Shown here piece by piece: positions 1 to 9,197 of a stretch of DNA of 39,630 nucleotides. Origin of the DNA: Vibrio tasmaniensis 1F-187 (lineage in GTDB: Bacteria > Pseudomonadota > Gammaproteobacteria > Enterobacterales > Vibrionaceae); NCBI RefSeq assembly GCF_000272405.2, contig NZ_AJZM02000153.1, forward strand, positions 1 to 39,630. The letters run 5' to 3'. A program made the position numbers and the translations under genes. The notes under the pieces are model-generated. The model did not search any database. It worked only from the letters and a program-made list of their open reading frames with translations, and had not been told where the DNA came from. Within the stretch, counting starts at the first letter, position 1. Every line of letters starts with the position of its first letter.

Positions 1-22
1 CACTGAATTACGCAACAAAGCC
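1..22 (-). mobile_element. Terminal inverted repeat of an IS5/IS903-type insertion sequence (partial)
   Basis: Read leftward, the last 22 bases begin GGCTTTGTTGCGTAATTC. This closely resembles the terminal repeats of the IS903 group of IS5-family elements, which begin GGCTTTGTTGAATAAATC (from memory). The element would extend beyond the left edge, so no transposase is visible. The adjoining nine bases, 23-31, would be one copy of the 9-bp target duplication typical of this group. The sudden loss of receiver-domain similarity at the same point supports the call. Confidence 0.6.
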
Positions 23-317
23 TCGATAGAGCTGAATTTTCACCTGTAACAAGAATAAATATTCCGTCATCTCTTAATCTGTTGGCTTGCTTTAATTCTT
101 CAAATAGCTGTTTGCCGTTGATCGTGTTACCAAAGTTATAATCACAAATGATGACATCAAAAGTTGTGTCATTCGTGATGGTCATTGCAACACGAGGCGA
201 TTTCGCAATGGCAATCAAACGTTCTGAAAAACCAATATGAACCAGCATGTTACGAATGGTTGATAACACTATCGTTGAGTCATCAATGATAAGTGCATTT
301 AGTTGGGTTAATTTCAT
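23..317 (-). pseudogene. Response-regulator receiver domain, truncated by an apparent IS insertion
   Basis: The leftward reading frame starts at the ATG at 317 (MKLTQLNALIIDDST...). It has the receiver-domain landmarks: an acidic pair in IIDDS near residues 10-12, a phospho-acceptor-like aspartate in VIICDYNFG near residues 57-60, and the conserved threonine in ILVTGE near residue 90. The lysine expected about 20-25 residues further on is never reached. After VTGENSALS the frame turns into non-family sequence (RLCCVIQ), exactly where the DNA becomes an IS-like terminal repeat at 1-22. I read this as a gene interrupted by an insertion sequence rather than simply cut by the window edge. Any output domain would lie beyond the left edge. 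Receiver assignment is secure; partner kinase and output are unknown. Confidence 0.7.
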
Positions 318-774
318 GCTTACTTTAAATTATTTACTGACGTGAATTACGTAGCTATTGCGGATTGTCTTGATGTCTTGCACGACCGACAAAACAAGAA
401 GCGTTAGGTTTCTACGAAGTTGATATAAGCCTTCGCTAGAATTGGATTCTTTTTTTGCGAATATTTTTATCTAATAGGAGTTAAAAATATTGGCTAATTT
501 GATTCTGAGATGAACTCGAATAAGGAAGGTCATTCATTATATTCAGTCCCAAAATGGCGCGTATTTTATGACGGCTTTTTACCCGATAGGTAACACTCTT
601 TTGCTAATTGTTTTTATGGAGACGATTAAATTTATTTGTGGGGTTTTTCGAGTTCAAATCAAAGATAAAACAATGGCTTGGGGTGTGTTTGTTGGCTGGT
701 TTTTCACGTGAAGGATAAGCCGCCGTTAGTATTTTATGGGCGGCTTATAGGTTTTCTAAATGATGTTTGTTAAA
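318..774. other. Intergenic region, 457 bp, no gene seen
   Basis: This is AT-rich DNA between the response-regulator start and the bioA stop. I see no convincing reading frame, RNA gene or promoter pair. The only clear structure is the hairpin at 715-748, listed separately. The response-regulator promoter should lie in the left part of this stretch, reading leftward. Confidence 0.5.
715..748. terminator. Hairpin downstream of bioA, possible terminator
   Basis: Perfect 10-bp arms ATAAGCCGCC (715-724) and GGCGGCTTAT (739-748) flank a 14-base loop. It lies 26 bases beyond the bioA stop. No U-run follows on the leftward strand and only a short one (GTTTTC) on the rightward strand, so it may end or stabilise the bioA transcript rather than act as a classic intrinsic terminator. 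Confidence 0.5.
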
Positions 775-2058
775 TCAACTTGGTTTGAAGCAAGCAGATT
801 GTTGGAGGGCTTTATCAATAGATGAAACAAGTTGTTCGATGTGCTCAGCCTTGCTAATGAAAGGAGGCATCATATAAATCAACTTCCCGAACGGACGTAT
901 CCAAACGCCTTGTTCAACAAAGTGAGCTTGGATGGTTTCCATATCGACAGGTGTGTGGGTTTCAACGACGCCAATGGCGCCCAACCAGCGAACACCTTTG
1001 ACAAGAGCATGCTTGAGTAGAGGCGGTAGTAACTCAGAAAAGAGTTGTTCAATCTGATGAGTCTGATTTTGCCAATGACCTTGCTCTATGATGGACAAAC
1101 TTGCCGCACCTACTGCACAAGCTAAAGGGTTGCCCATGAAGGTTGGCCCGTGCATAAAGCACCCGGCTTCACCGCCACATACCGTGTCGGCGACATCTTT
1201 ACTCGCAAGCGTCGCTGACAGCGTCATGTAGCCACCAGTTAAAGCCTTCCCTACGCATAAGATATCAGGTTGAACATCGGCATGTTCGCAAGCAAACAAT
1301 TTCCCTGTACGGCCAAAGCCGGTCGCAATCTCATCCAAGATCAGTAAGACGTTGAATTCATCACACAGCAAGCGTACTTGTCTCAGGAATTCAGGGTGGT
1401 AGATGCGCATACCGCCAGCGCCTTGAACGATTGGTTCTAAGATCACAGCTGCCACTTCTTTGTGGTGGACCGTTAGCTTTTCTCGAAAGCTATCGATGTC
1501 ACTGGAGTTCCACTCATCCCAGAAGCCGGTTTTTGGTGAATCGGCAAAGACGTGTTCAGGCAAAAATCCCTTGTAGAGACTATGCATTGAGTTATCAGGA
1601 TCGGTCACTGACATTGCCGCAAAGGTATCACCGTGGTAACCATCTCTTAGTGTGAGGAACTTTGAACGAGGTTGTCCTTTAGCGTGCCAATATTGCAGTG
1701 CCATCTTGAGGCTAACCTCTACGGCTACTGAACCTGAATCAGCCAAGAATACGTGCTCGAGATTATTTGGTGCTAGGTTCAAAAGTTTCTTACATAAATC
1801 GATAGCAGGCTGGTGGGTGATACCTCCAAACATAACATGCGAAACCTTATCGATTTGGCTGTGAGCTGCAGCATTGAGCTCTGGATGATTGTAGCCGTGG
1901 ATGGTTGACCACCAAGAGGACATACCATCAATAATTCGTTTTCCGCCCTCTAATTCTAGGTAAACGCCGTCTGCGTTAGTGACTGGGTAGCAGGTCAGAG
2001 GTGTCAACGTTGATGTATAAGGATGCCAGATATGCTGGCGGTCAAAGGCGAGATCCAT
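775..2058 (-). CDS. bioA: Adenosylmethionine-8-amino-7-oxononanoate aminotransferase
   Basis: BioA transfers the amino group of S-adenosylmethionine to 7-keto-8-aminopelargonate, giving 7,8-diaminopelargonate, the third of four steps in biotin ring assembly. It is a cytosolic, PLP-dependent class III aminotransferase. The family landmarks are the N-terminal DLAFDRQHIWHPYTS, MSSWWSTIHGYNHP, the aspartate in LDEIATGFGRTG, and the Schiff-base lysine in CVGKALTGGY near residue 275. I prefer the ATG at 2058: GGAAG lies five bases upstream and the protein then starts like known BioA (MDLAFD). An ATG at 2070 would add four residues (MEVT) but has a poorer ribosome site. The gene diverges from bioBFCD across a shared 160-bp control region, the usual enterobacterial and Vibrio layout. 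Confidence 0.97.
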   Translation of the reverse strand: MDLAFDRQHIWHPYTSTLTPLTCYPVTNADGVYLELEGGKRIIDGMSSWWSTIHGYNHPELNAAAHSQIDKVSHVMFGGITHQPAIDLCKKLLNLAPNNLEHVFLADSGSVAVEVSLKMALQYWHAKGQPRSKFLTLRDGYHGDTFAAMSVTDPDNSMHSLYKGFLPEHVFADSPKTGFWDEWNSSDIDSFREKLTVHHKEVAAVILEPIVQGAGGMRIYHPEFLRQVRLLCDEFNVLLILDEIATGFGRTGKLFACEHADVQPDILCVGKALTGGYMTLSATLASKDVADTVCGGEAGCFMHGPTFMGNPLACAVGAASLSIIEQGHWQNQTHQIEQLFSELLPPLLKHALVKGVRWLGAIGVVETHTPVDMETIQAHFVEQGVWIRPFGKLIYMMPPFISKAEHIEQLVSSIDKALQQSACFKPS

Positions 2059-2097
2059 AGTAACTTCCATTCTTGGTGTGGTTAAAAAGTAACCAGA

Positions 2098-2129
2098 TGT
2101 AAACTTTTGATATTATCAATGTGTTGACA
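2098..2129. promoter_or_regulatory. BirA (biotin repressor) operator candidate
   Basis: The half sites are TGTAAAC at 2098-2104 and GTTGACA at 2123-2129, separated by 18 bases. As I recall it, the E. coli bio operator has TGTAAAC and GTTTACA with the same 18-base separation, so only one base of the two half sites differs. The right half overlaps the -35 hexamer of the rightward bioB promoter, so bound BirA-biotinyl-AMP would block RNA polymerase. The spacer contains a further palindrome, TTGATA-T-TATCAA (2107-2119). Confidence 0.8.
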
Positions 2130-2151
2130 GTCTAAAGCTTGTCGGTAGACT
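2124..2151 (+). promoter_or_regulatory. Probable bioB promoter
   Basis: A consensus -35 TTGACA (2124-2129) is followed after 16 bases by TAGACT (2146-2151), a four-of-six match to the -10 consensus. It points towards bioB and overlaps the BirA operator. Transcription would start near 2158, leaving a leader of about 60 bases. Confidence 0.6.
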
Positions 2152-2168
2152 ATCCAAGCATAAATACA

Positions 2169-2186
2169 ATCTCTATTGATAGAGAT
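2169..2186. repeat. 18-bp perfect palindrome in the bioB leader
   Basis: Arms ATCTCTAT (2169-2176) and ATAGAGAT (2179-2186) flank a TG centre. It lies between the predicted bioB transcription start and the ribosome-binding site. It could be a second operator or a leader hairpin. It does not match the BirA half sites or the BioR motif (TTATCTATAA) as I remember it. Confidence 0.6.
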
Positions 2187-2217
2187 GTAACATCAAATAA
2201 TAAAAAAGGATCGACAC

Positions 2218-3270
2218 GTGGAAGTTCGTCATGACTGGACAGTTGCTGAAGTAAGAGCACTGCTTGAAAAACCGTTTATGGATTTAATGTTTGAAGCTCA
2301 AGTGGTTCATAGACAGTACCAAGAGCACAACCACGTGCAGGTGAGTACACTGTTATCGATTAAGACAGGTGCTTGTCCTGAAGATTGTAAGTACTGCCCT
2401 CAGAGTGCTCACTACCGAACGGATGTCGACAAAGAACGCTTAATGGAAGTCGAGCGTGTTTTGGATGCGGCGCAAAAAGCTAAGAACGCGGGCTCGACTC
2501 GCTTCTGTATGGGCGCCGCATGGAAAAACCCGAAAGAACGCGATATGCCTCACCTAACTGACATGATCAAAGGTGTGAAAGGCATGGGCCTAGAAACATG
2601 TATGACACTAGGCATGTTAACGCCTGATCAAGCAGGTGAGTTAGCGGACGCAGGTTTGGATTACTACAACCATAACCTTGATACGTCTCCGGAGTTCTAC
2701 GGAAGCATTATCACCACTCGTACTTACCAAGACCGTTTAGATACGCTATCTCATGTGCGTGATGCCGGTATGAAGATCTGTTCTGGTGGTATTATTGGTA
2801 TGGGCGAAAGTACTAATGACCGTGCAGGCCTGCTGGTAGAGCTTGCGAACCTTCCTGTTCACCCAGAAAGTGTACCAATCAACATGCTCGTAAAAGTCAA
2901 AGGCACACCGATGGAAAACGTCGATGATGTTGAGTCTTTCGACTTCGTCAAACTGATAGCGATTGCTCGTATCATGATGCCAATGTCTGCGGTTCGTTTA
3001 TCAGCAGGCCGTGAGAACATGAACGAACAGATGCAGGCGATGTGTTTCATGGCGGGTGCGAATTCTATCTTCTACGGCTGTAAGCTACTGACTACGCCAA
3101 ACCCAGATGAAGACACGGACATGCAGCTGTTTAAGAAGTTAGGTATCAACAGCCAACAGGTGGCTCAGAAGCCAGACGAAATTCAAGAAAATGAACTGTT
3201 AGATCAAGTGGTGGAGCGCGTTGCTGCTCGTCCAACGAAAGATGACATGTTCTACGATGCCACTGTTTAA
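2218..3270 (+). CDS. bioB: Biotin synthase (radical SAM)
   Basis: BioB inserts sulfur into dethiobiotin to make biotin, using a radical-SAM [4Fe-4S] cluster and a sacrificial [2Fe-2S] cluster. The SAM-cluster cysteines are C53, C57 and C60 in [11 protein letters not shown]. Further conserved blocks are [33 protein letters not shown] and [11 protein letters not shown], supplying the [2Fe-2S] cysteines, and the AGRENM arginine region. The length is 350 aa against 346 in E. coli. The start is GTG at 2218, with AAAAGGA about eight bases upstream; the first residues ([12 protein letters not shown]) align with known BioB starts. It is the first gene of bioBFCD, and its last 14 bases overlap bioF. 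Confidence 0.98.
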   Translation: MEVRHDWTVAEVRALLEKPFMDLMFEAQVVHRQYQEHNHVQVSTLLSIKTGACPEDCKYCPQSAHYRTDVDKERLMEVERVLDAAQKAKNAGSTRFCMGAAWKNPKERDMPHLTDMIKGVKGMGLETCMTLGMLTPDQAGELADAGLDYYNHNLDTSPEFYGSIITTRTYQDRLDTLSHVRDAGMKICSGGIIGMGESTNDRAGLLVELANLPVHPESVPINMLVKVKGTPMENVDDVESFDFVKLIAIARIMMPMSAVRLSAGRENMNEQMQAMCFMAGANSIFYGCKLLTTPNPDEDTDMQLFKKLGINSQQVAQKPDEIQENELLDQVVERVAARPTKDDMFYDATV

Positions 3271-4468
3271 ATCTCGCATCAAAAGTGCCCTTGCTCATCG
3301 CCGTGAGCAAGGGTTAACTCGTCAACTTAAGGTGCTCGAAAACAGCAATAGCCCTTTGCTCAATAGTGAAGGTTCTCGCTTTATTAACTTTTCGAGTAAT
3401 GATTACCTAGGCTTGGCAAACGATCCTGAACTGGTCGATGCATGGCAAACCGGACTTTCCAAATATGGTGCTGGAAGTGCAGCATCGCCATTGGTCACGG
3501 GTTTTAGTCCTGCTCATCGAAATTTAGAGGCTCAGCTGTGTGAATGGCTTGGCTTTGAACGTGCCATTCTATTTAGTTCTGGTTTCAGTGCTAATCAAGC
3601 TTTGTTGTTTTCTCTGCTCGATAAAGACGACTCTCTGTTGCAAGACAAACTTAACCACGCCTCATTGATGGAAGCGGGGATGCTTTCACCTGCAACCATG
3701 AAACGCTTTAAGCACAACGACACGCAACATTTAGAGTCGCTATTGAGTCGCACTCCACAATCCTTGGTCGTGACTGAAGGTGTGTTCAGCATGGATGGCG
3801 ATCAAGCGCCTCTCAGCCGGATATCTAACCTAACTCATCAATACGACAGTTGGTTGGTGGTTGATGATGCCCACGGTATCGGCGTATTAGGTGATAAAGG
3901 GGCAGGGAGCTGCAGTGCGGCACAAATCTCCCCCGATATTTTGGTGGTGACCTTTGGTAAAGCATTTGGCCTTTCTGGTGCTGCGATTCTTTGTTCGTCA
4001 GAAGTGGGTGATTACTTAACTCAGTTTGCTCGGCATCATGTGTATTCGACGGCGATGCCACCTTCACAAGCGGTGGCTTTATCTCATGCGTGTCAGATGA
4101 TTCAGACGCAAGAGTGGCGTCGTGAGAAGTTGACAGAACTTGGCGCCCTTTATGCTGAGCAGATGAGTGGCGTGAAAGGCTTTATTGATACTCAGACGCC
4201 GATCAAGCCATTTTTAATCGGCGAAGCCCAAGCTGCACTATCTATTGCTGAAGAGTTAAAGCGCAATCAAGTTTGGGTAACGGCAATAAGGCCACCAACG
4301 GTGCCTATTGGGACTGCTCGTTTGCGTATTACCTTAACGGCGAACCATAGTCAGGAACAGATTCTTCAGTTAACTGACTCGTTGCTTCAAGCAATAGAGC
4401 GAAGCAACGACTCTGGAAGCAAACCAAGCATAGAATCAAGCTTTGAATTAAAGAAAGAGGCTCAGTAA
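3257..4468 (+). CDS. bioF: 8-amino-7-oxononanoate synthase
   Basis: BioF condenses pimeloyl-ACP with alanine and releases CO2 to give 7-keto-8-aminopelargonate. It is a PLP enzyme of the alpha-oxoamine synthase family. Visible motifs are [11 protein letters not shown], the histidine in [10 protein letters not shown], the [11 protein letters not shown] block, the PLP-contacting VVDDAHGIG, and the Schiff-base lysine in [11 protein letters not shown]. The frame is open from 3221, but I choose the ATG at 3257 because [19 protein letters not shown] aligns with the normal BioF N-terminus. No good ribosome site precedes it, and it overlaps bioB by 14 bases, so translational coupling is likely. The C-terminal tail after QAIERSN is poorly conserved in character. 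Confidence 0.96.
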   Translation: MPLFKSRIKSALAHRREQGLTRQLKVLENSNSPLLNSEGSRFINFSSNDYLGLANDPELVDAWQTGLSKYGAGSAASPLVTGFSPAHRNLEAQLCEWLGFERAILFSSGFSANQALLFSLLDKDDSLLQDKLNHASLMEAGMLSPATMKRFKHNDTQHLESLLSRTPQSLVVTEGVFSMDGDQAPLSRISNLTHQYDSWLVVDDAHGIGVLGDKGAGSCSAAQISPDILVVTFGKAFGLSGAAILCSSEVGDYLTQFARHHVYSTAMPPSQAVALSHACQMIQTQEWRREKLTELGALYAEQMSGVKGFIDTQTPIKPFLIGEAQAALSIAEELKRNQVWVTAIRPPTVPIGTARLRITLTANHSQEQILQLTDSLLQAIERSNDSGSKPSIESSFELKKEAQ

Positions 4469-5272
4469 ATGTCACAAGAAGCAGTAGTGCATAATTACGT
4501 AAGCCAAGATAAGAGTGCGATTGCTGAAGCCTTCGGCAAAGCAGCTGCAACCTATGACAAACACGCTGAGTTTCAGCGCGATGTAGGCCACCGACTATTG
4601 GATAAGCTACCGAGTGACCTCTCTGGGTTAAAGGTGCTCGATCTAGGTTGTGGTACAGGGTATTTCTCTGAACAGTTAGTTAAGCGAGGTGCTGCAGTGG
4701 TATGTGCTGACCTTTCCAATGGAATGTTGGACGAAGCAAAACAGCGCTGTGGTGTATCAGTCTCTTCATATCAACAAGCCGATGCCGAGCAATTACCGTT
4801 TGAAGACGGGCACTTTGACATCGTTTTCTCTAGCCTTGCGTTGCAATGGTGTGACGACTTGTCGTCGCCTTTGAGAGAGATGAAGCGTGTTACAGCGGTT
4901 GGTGGACGTGTTATTTTCTCAACTTTGCTTGATGGATCACTGTTTGAACTGAAAAAGTCGTGGTCCAAAATTGACGCACATCAACACGTTAACCATTTTA
5001 TTACAATCAATCAGGTAAAAATTGCGTTAGCGCAATCTAGCTGTACTGCTCATCAACTAGACTTGCCCACCATCACCGTTTGGTACGACACTGCGTTTGA
5101 ACTGATGCGCGACCTTAAAGGTATCGGCGCTAATCACGTAAGTGGTCGCTCACAAGGTTTAACAAGTCGCCGAATGTTGCGGCTTGTTGAGCGGGAATAT
5201 AGAGAGTTTAAAAACCATCAAGGTTTCTTACCAGCAACATATCAAGTTTGTTTAGGGGTTATTCAATTATGA
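4469..5272 (+). CDS. bioC: Malonyl-ACP O-methyltransferase
   Basis: BioC methylates malonyl-ACP with SAM, disguising the carboxyl so the fatty-acid synthesis cycle can build pimeloyl-ACP methyl ester. The sequence starts [22 protein letters not shown], typical of BioC. It then has the class I methyltransferase SAM motif VLDLGCGTG at residues 56-64 and further motifs [12 protein letters not shown] and [13 protein letters not shown]. It is 267 aa long. The ATG directly follows the bioF stop (TAAATG), and the stop overlaps bioD in ATGA, so bioF, bioC and bioD are tightly coupled. I see no bioH carboxylesterase gene in the window; it must be elsewhere or replaced. Confidence 0.95.
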   Translation: MSQEAVVHNYVSQDKSAIAEAFGKAAATYDKHAEFQRDVGHRLLDKLPSDLSGLKVLDLGCGTGYFSEQLVKRGAAVVCADLSNGMLDEAKQRCGVSVSSYQQADAEQLPFEDGHFDIVFSSLALQWCDDLSSPLREMKRVTAVGGRVIFSTLLDGSLFELKKSWSKIDAHQHVNHFITINQVKIALAQSSCTAHQLDLPTITVWYDTAFELMRDLKGIGANHVSGRSQGLTSRRMLRLVEREYREFKNHQGFLPATYQVCLGVIQL

Positions 5273-5952
5273 TTGATGCATTATTCATTGCAGGTACGGA
5301 TACCGAAGTGGGAAAAACTGTGGTTTCAAAAGCGATTCTTCAAGCTTTAGCCGCACAAGAGTTATCAACAATAGGCTACAAGCCAGTTGCCGCAGGGTGT
5401 GAACAATCCCCTGAGGGATTACGTAATAGTGATGCACTGCATCTTCAAGAAGCTGCGACGCAAGATATCGCCTACGAAGACGTTAACCCGTATGCGTTGT
5501 TGCTACCATCATCACCACACATTGCAGCAAAGCATGATGGTGTCGTGATTGATGAAACCGTATTATCAGCTAAGTTGGCAGAGCATAAGCGAAACTCTGA
5601 CATCGTGTTAGTTGAAGGTGCTGGTGGTTGGCGTGTACCGGTTTCTGATGAAGAATATTTGTCTAGCTGGGTCAAAAAAGAGCAGCTGCCAGTGGTATTG
5701 ACGGTCGGTATTAAGCTTGGCTGTTTGAGTCATGCACTGCTAACCGCAGAAGTAATTCGTGCTGATGGACTGAACCTAGTGGGTTGGGTTGCAAACCGCA
5801 TTAACCCAGGTACTGAACATTACGCTGAAATTATAGCGATGCTTGAAGATAAGCTAGGTGCACCGAAGTTAGGTGAAATTCCGTATGTGCCAAGAGCAAA
5901 GTCTAAGAACATTGGTAAGTATATTGATATACAGCCATTGCTCGACCTTTAA
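5269..5952 (+). CDS. bioD: Dethiobiotin synthetase
   Basis: BioD closes the ureido ring of biotin: diaminopelargonate, CO2 and ATP give dethiobiotin. The N-terminus [19 protein letters not shown] carries the P-loop (GTDTEVGKT, residues 9-17). Also visible are the substrate-binding YKPVAAGC and the [10 protein letters not shown] motif. With the ATG at 5269 it is 227 aa, close to E. coli BioD. This start has AGGGG about ten bases upstream and overlaps the bioC stop in ATGA. An upstream in-frame ATG at 5248 lies inside bioC and would add seven unconserved residues. It is the last gene of bioBFCD; a strong terminator follows. Confidence 0.97.
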   Translation: MIDALFIAGTDTEVGKTVVSKAILQALAAQELSTIGYKPVAAGCEQSPEGLRNSDALHLQEAATQDIAYEDVNPYALLLPSSPHIAAKHDGVVIDETVLSAKLAEHKRNSDIVLVEGAGGWRVPVSDEEYLSSWVKKEQLPVVLTVGIKLGCLSHALLTAEVIRADGLNLVGWVANRINPGTEHYAEIIAMLEDKLGAPKLGEIPYVPRAKSKNIGKYIDIQPLLDL

Positions 5953-5976
5953 ACTTCGAGTTATACGTTAAACAAG

Positions 5977-6003
5977 AAAAGGGCTGCGATTGCAGCCCTT
6001 TTG
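5977..6003. terminator. bioBFCD terminator, probably bidirectional
   Basis: GGGCTGC (5981-5987) and GCAGCCC (5992-5998) pair around a GATT loop, flanked by AAAA upstream and TTTT downstream. It can serve both bioD and the leftward small gene ending at 6066. Confidence 0.9.
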
Positions 6004-6065
6004 CTATGTTAAGCCTTTTGGCCATGAGTTTATAAACAACTGGCCTTTGAACAAGTCGCTATGGG

Positions 6066-6233
6066 TTAGTGTTCTTTTGTAAGTCCCATTAGTGCTTGCT
6101 GTGTTTCTGTGATTTTTGTCTGTGCCGTTTGCGGTGTTAGGATCCCAATCTGCTTTTTTGCTTCTTCTTCAGTAATCCCTAGGTGACAGCACAGTAAATC
6201 GATAGCCATTTGAGTGTTAGTACCTTCAACCAT
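6066..6233 (-). CDS. Small hypothetical protein, 55 aa
   Basis: I do not recognise this protein. It begins MVEGTNTQMAIDLLCCHLG, continues with ITEEEAKKQIG, and ends in ALMGLTKEH. It looks soluble and helical, has no signal peptide or membrane segment, and carries a Cys-Cys pair near residues 15-16. The ATG at 6233 has a good AAGGGAAG site five bases upstream; an ATG at 6254 would add seven residues without a comparable site. The strong ribosome site and position between two unrelated operons suggest a real gene. It sits convergent to bioD and divergent from htpX. Confidence 0.6.
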   Translation of the reverse strand: MVEGTNTQMAIDLLCCHLGITEEEAKKQIGILTPQTAQTKITETQQALMGLTKEH

Positions 6234-6401
6234 GATTCTTCCCTTTTTGTACATGGACTAGCCAATAAATCATCTGAAGCCACTGTAAACGGATTGTTAT
6301 ACCGACACCATACGACTTAGGTCTAATAGACTGGAGGTGATTCGAATATGGTCTCGTAATCAAATGTTGCAATTTAATGCTTAACCTTGTTTTCTTAATC
6401 T

Positions 6402-6432
6402 AAGACTATATGTATAAGTAAGTATAAGTCTT
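6402..6432. promoter_or_regulatory. CpxR-like direct repeat inside an inverted repeat, upstream of htpX
   Basis: GTATAAGT occurs at 6412-6419 and again at 6422-6429, exactly ten bases apart. This fits GTATA-N5-GTATA and resembles the CpxR box GTAAA-N5-GTAAA. The pair sits between inverted arms AAGACT (6402-6407) and AGTCTT (6427-6432). E. coli htpX is a CpxR target, so a CpxR site here would make sense. The match is imperfect. Confidence 0.45.
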
Positions 6433-6464
6433 CAAGGTTGGAATAAATTGCTGTCTGCCTTGTC

Positions 6465-6470
6465 TATAAT
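6465..6470 (+). promoter_or_regulatory. htpX promoter -10 element
   Basis: A perfect TATAAT lies 41 bases before the htpX start codon. No good -35 stands at 16-18 bases upstream (only AATAAA-like sequence), which fits a promoter that needs an activator bound at the repeat around 6412-6429. Confidence 0.5.
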
Positions 6471-6510
6471 AATAAGTTTTATAAAAACAGCTTTCATGCG
6501 GAGATAAGTA

Positions 6511-7374
6511 ATGAAGCGAGTAATGTTGTTCCTTGCAACCAACCTAGCGGTTGTATTGGTACTAAGTGTTGTTCTTAATATTGTATACGCAGTTACAGGT
6601 ATGCAACCTGGTAGCCTATCAGGCTTATTGGTGATGGCTGCAGTATTTGGCTTTGGTGGCTCATTCATTTCATTGATGATGTCAAAGAAAATGGCGCTAC
6701 GATCGGTAGGCGGTATGGTCATTGAAAGTCCACGTAACGAAACCGAACATTGGTTGATGGAGACAGTAAGCCGTCAGTCTCAACAAGTTGGTATTGGTAT
6801 GCCAACGGTGGCGATTTACGATTCGCCAGACATCAACGCGTTTGCGACGGGCGCTAAGCGTAATGATTCATTAGTAGCAGTCTCTACGGGTCTGCTACAC
6901 AACATGACGCGTGATGAAGCTGAAGCAGTGTTAGCGCATGAAGTGAGTCACATCGCGAACGGTGATATGGTGACCATGACGCTAATGCAGGGCGTGGTGA
7001 ACACGTTCGTTATCTTCCTATCTCGTTTCATCGCCAACATTGTTGCGTCGAATGACAACGAAGAAGAGGGTGGCAGCAACATGATGGTGTACTTTGGTGT
7101 GTCTATGGTGCTGGAATTAGTATTTGGTTTCTTAGCAAGCTTCATTACGATGTGGTACAGCCGTCATCGTGAATTCCATGCCGATGCAGGTGCTGCGCAC
7201 TTAGTAGGTAAAGAGAAGATGATAGCAGCACTAGAACGTCTTAAGGTGAGCCATGAGCCACAACTAGAAGGTTCTATGATGGCATTTGGTATCAACGGCA
7301 AGAAATCGCTTACTGAGCTTCTGATGAGCCACCCACCACTAGACAAGCGTATTGCATCTCTACGTAACATGTAA
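6511..7374 (+). CDS. htpX: Membrane zinc metalloprotease HtpX
   Basis: HtpX is an inner-membrane M48-family protease that degrades misfolded membrane proteins together with FtsH. Two N-terminal membrane helices are visible (about residues 4-28 and 34-57). The zinc motif HEVSH is at residues 143-147, two further hydrophobic segments lie around 153-175 and 190-215, and the third zinc ligand is in the [10 protein letters not shown] block. The length of 287 aa is close to E. coli's 293. The ATG at 6511 is preceded by CGGAGATAAGT. The gene is monocistronic, with its own promoter region and terminator. The upstream repeat suggests envelope-stress control. Confidence 0.97.
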   Translation: MKRVMLFLATNLAVVLVLSVVLNIVYAVTGMQPGSLSGLLVMAAVFGFGGSFISLMMSKKMALRSVGGMVIESPRNETEHWLMETVSRQSQQVGIGMPTVAIYDSPDINAFATGAKRNDSLVAVSTGLLHNMTRDEAEAVLAHEVSHIANGDMVTMTLMQGVVNTFVIFLSRFIANIVASNDNEEEGGSNMMVYFGVSMVLELVFGFLASFITMWYSRHREFHADAGAAHLVGKEKMIAALERLKVSHEPQLEGSMMAFGINGKKSLTELLMSHPPLDKRIASLRNM

Positions 7375-7416
7375 TCGCTACGTAATTCTCAGTCGCTAGT
7401 CGACAAGAGACCTTTT

Positions 7417-7443
7417 AAAGGCTTCCTTCGGGAGGCCTTTTTT
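7417..7443 (+). terminator. htpX terminator
   Basis: AAAGGCTTCC (7417-7426) pairs with GGAGGCCTTT (7431-7440) around a stable TTCG tetraloop. One position is a wobble pair. A run of Ts follows. Confidence 0.9.
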
Positions 7444-7628
7444 GATTTTGGTGTTCAAGACAGTAAGTATCCGAGGGATATGTGTCTGGTGATAGAGGGT
7501 TACTAGTGATGAAGCGTTGCGATATTTATTGGTTGATATCGCACGGACTGACATGTATAGGGTAATTAGGAGGGGGGCTATGTTCTTTTGATTACAGCTC
7601 TTGCTCAGTGCACTTTCTTCCGCTCAAC
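7444..7628. other. Intergenic DNA between htpX and purB
   Basis: Part of a 309-bp convergent gap. No gene is visible. A small inverted repeat, GCGATAT (7519-7525) / ATATCGC (7536-7542), is present. A purine-rich ribosome-site-like AGGAGGGGGG (about 7568-7577) precedes an ATG at 7580 that reads only three codons (M-F-F-stop), so I do not call it a gene. Confidence 0.5.
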
Positions 7629-7654
7629 AAAAAGGCTTCCACATGGGAAGCCTT
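7626..7654 (-). terminator. purB terminator
   Basis: Reading leftward, AAGGCTTCC and GGAAGCCTT (7632-7640 and 7646-7654) form a nine-bp stem with a five-base loop, followed by TTTTTGTTG. It lies about 30 bases beyond the purB stop. Confidence 0.88.
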
Positions 7655-7683
7655 AGTCTATTCTGTGATTCGAAATTCGAATC

Positions 7684-9093
<1,410 letters not shown>

Positions 9094-9128
9094 TTATACC
9101 AGTAACAATCTCAATTGTCACGCATATT

Positions 9129-9144
9129 GCGCAATCGTTTGCGT
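9129..9144. promoter_or_regulatory. PurR box candidate ahead of purB
   Basis: Read leftward the site is ACGCAAACGATTGCGC, matching 14 of 16 positions of the PurR consensus ACGCAAACGTTTGCGT. It lies 75-90 bases upstream of the purB ATG, where a promoter would be. The known E. coli purB operator lies inside the coding region, so the position here differs. Confidence 0.75.
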
Positions 9145-9161
9145 GAGAGTTGTGTTGGTAC

Positions 9162-9191
9162 AAAAAACAAGCTCGCGACGAGGCGCGAGCT
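9162..9191 (-). terminator. hflD terminator
   Basis: Leftward, AGCTCGCG and CGCGAGCT (9184-9191 and 9170-9177) form an eight-bp GC-rich stem with a six-base loop, followed by TGTTTTTTG. It begins right after the hflD stop and separates hflD from purB. Confidence 0.85.
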
Positions 9192-9197
9192 AATAAA

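Noticed and set aside
832..1864. Rightward open frames opposite bioA
   Set aside because: They are antisense shadows of bioA with no start signals or recognisable protein.
7580..7591. Three-codon frame (M-F-F-stop) after AGGAGGGGGG in the htpX-purB gap
   Set aside because: Too short to call. Nothing downstream suggests a leader-peptide attenuator for a rightward gene, since purB reads leftward.
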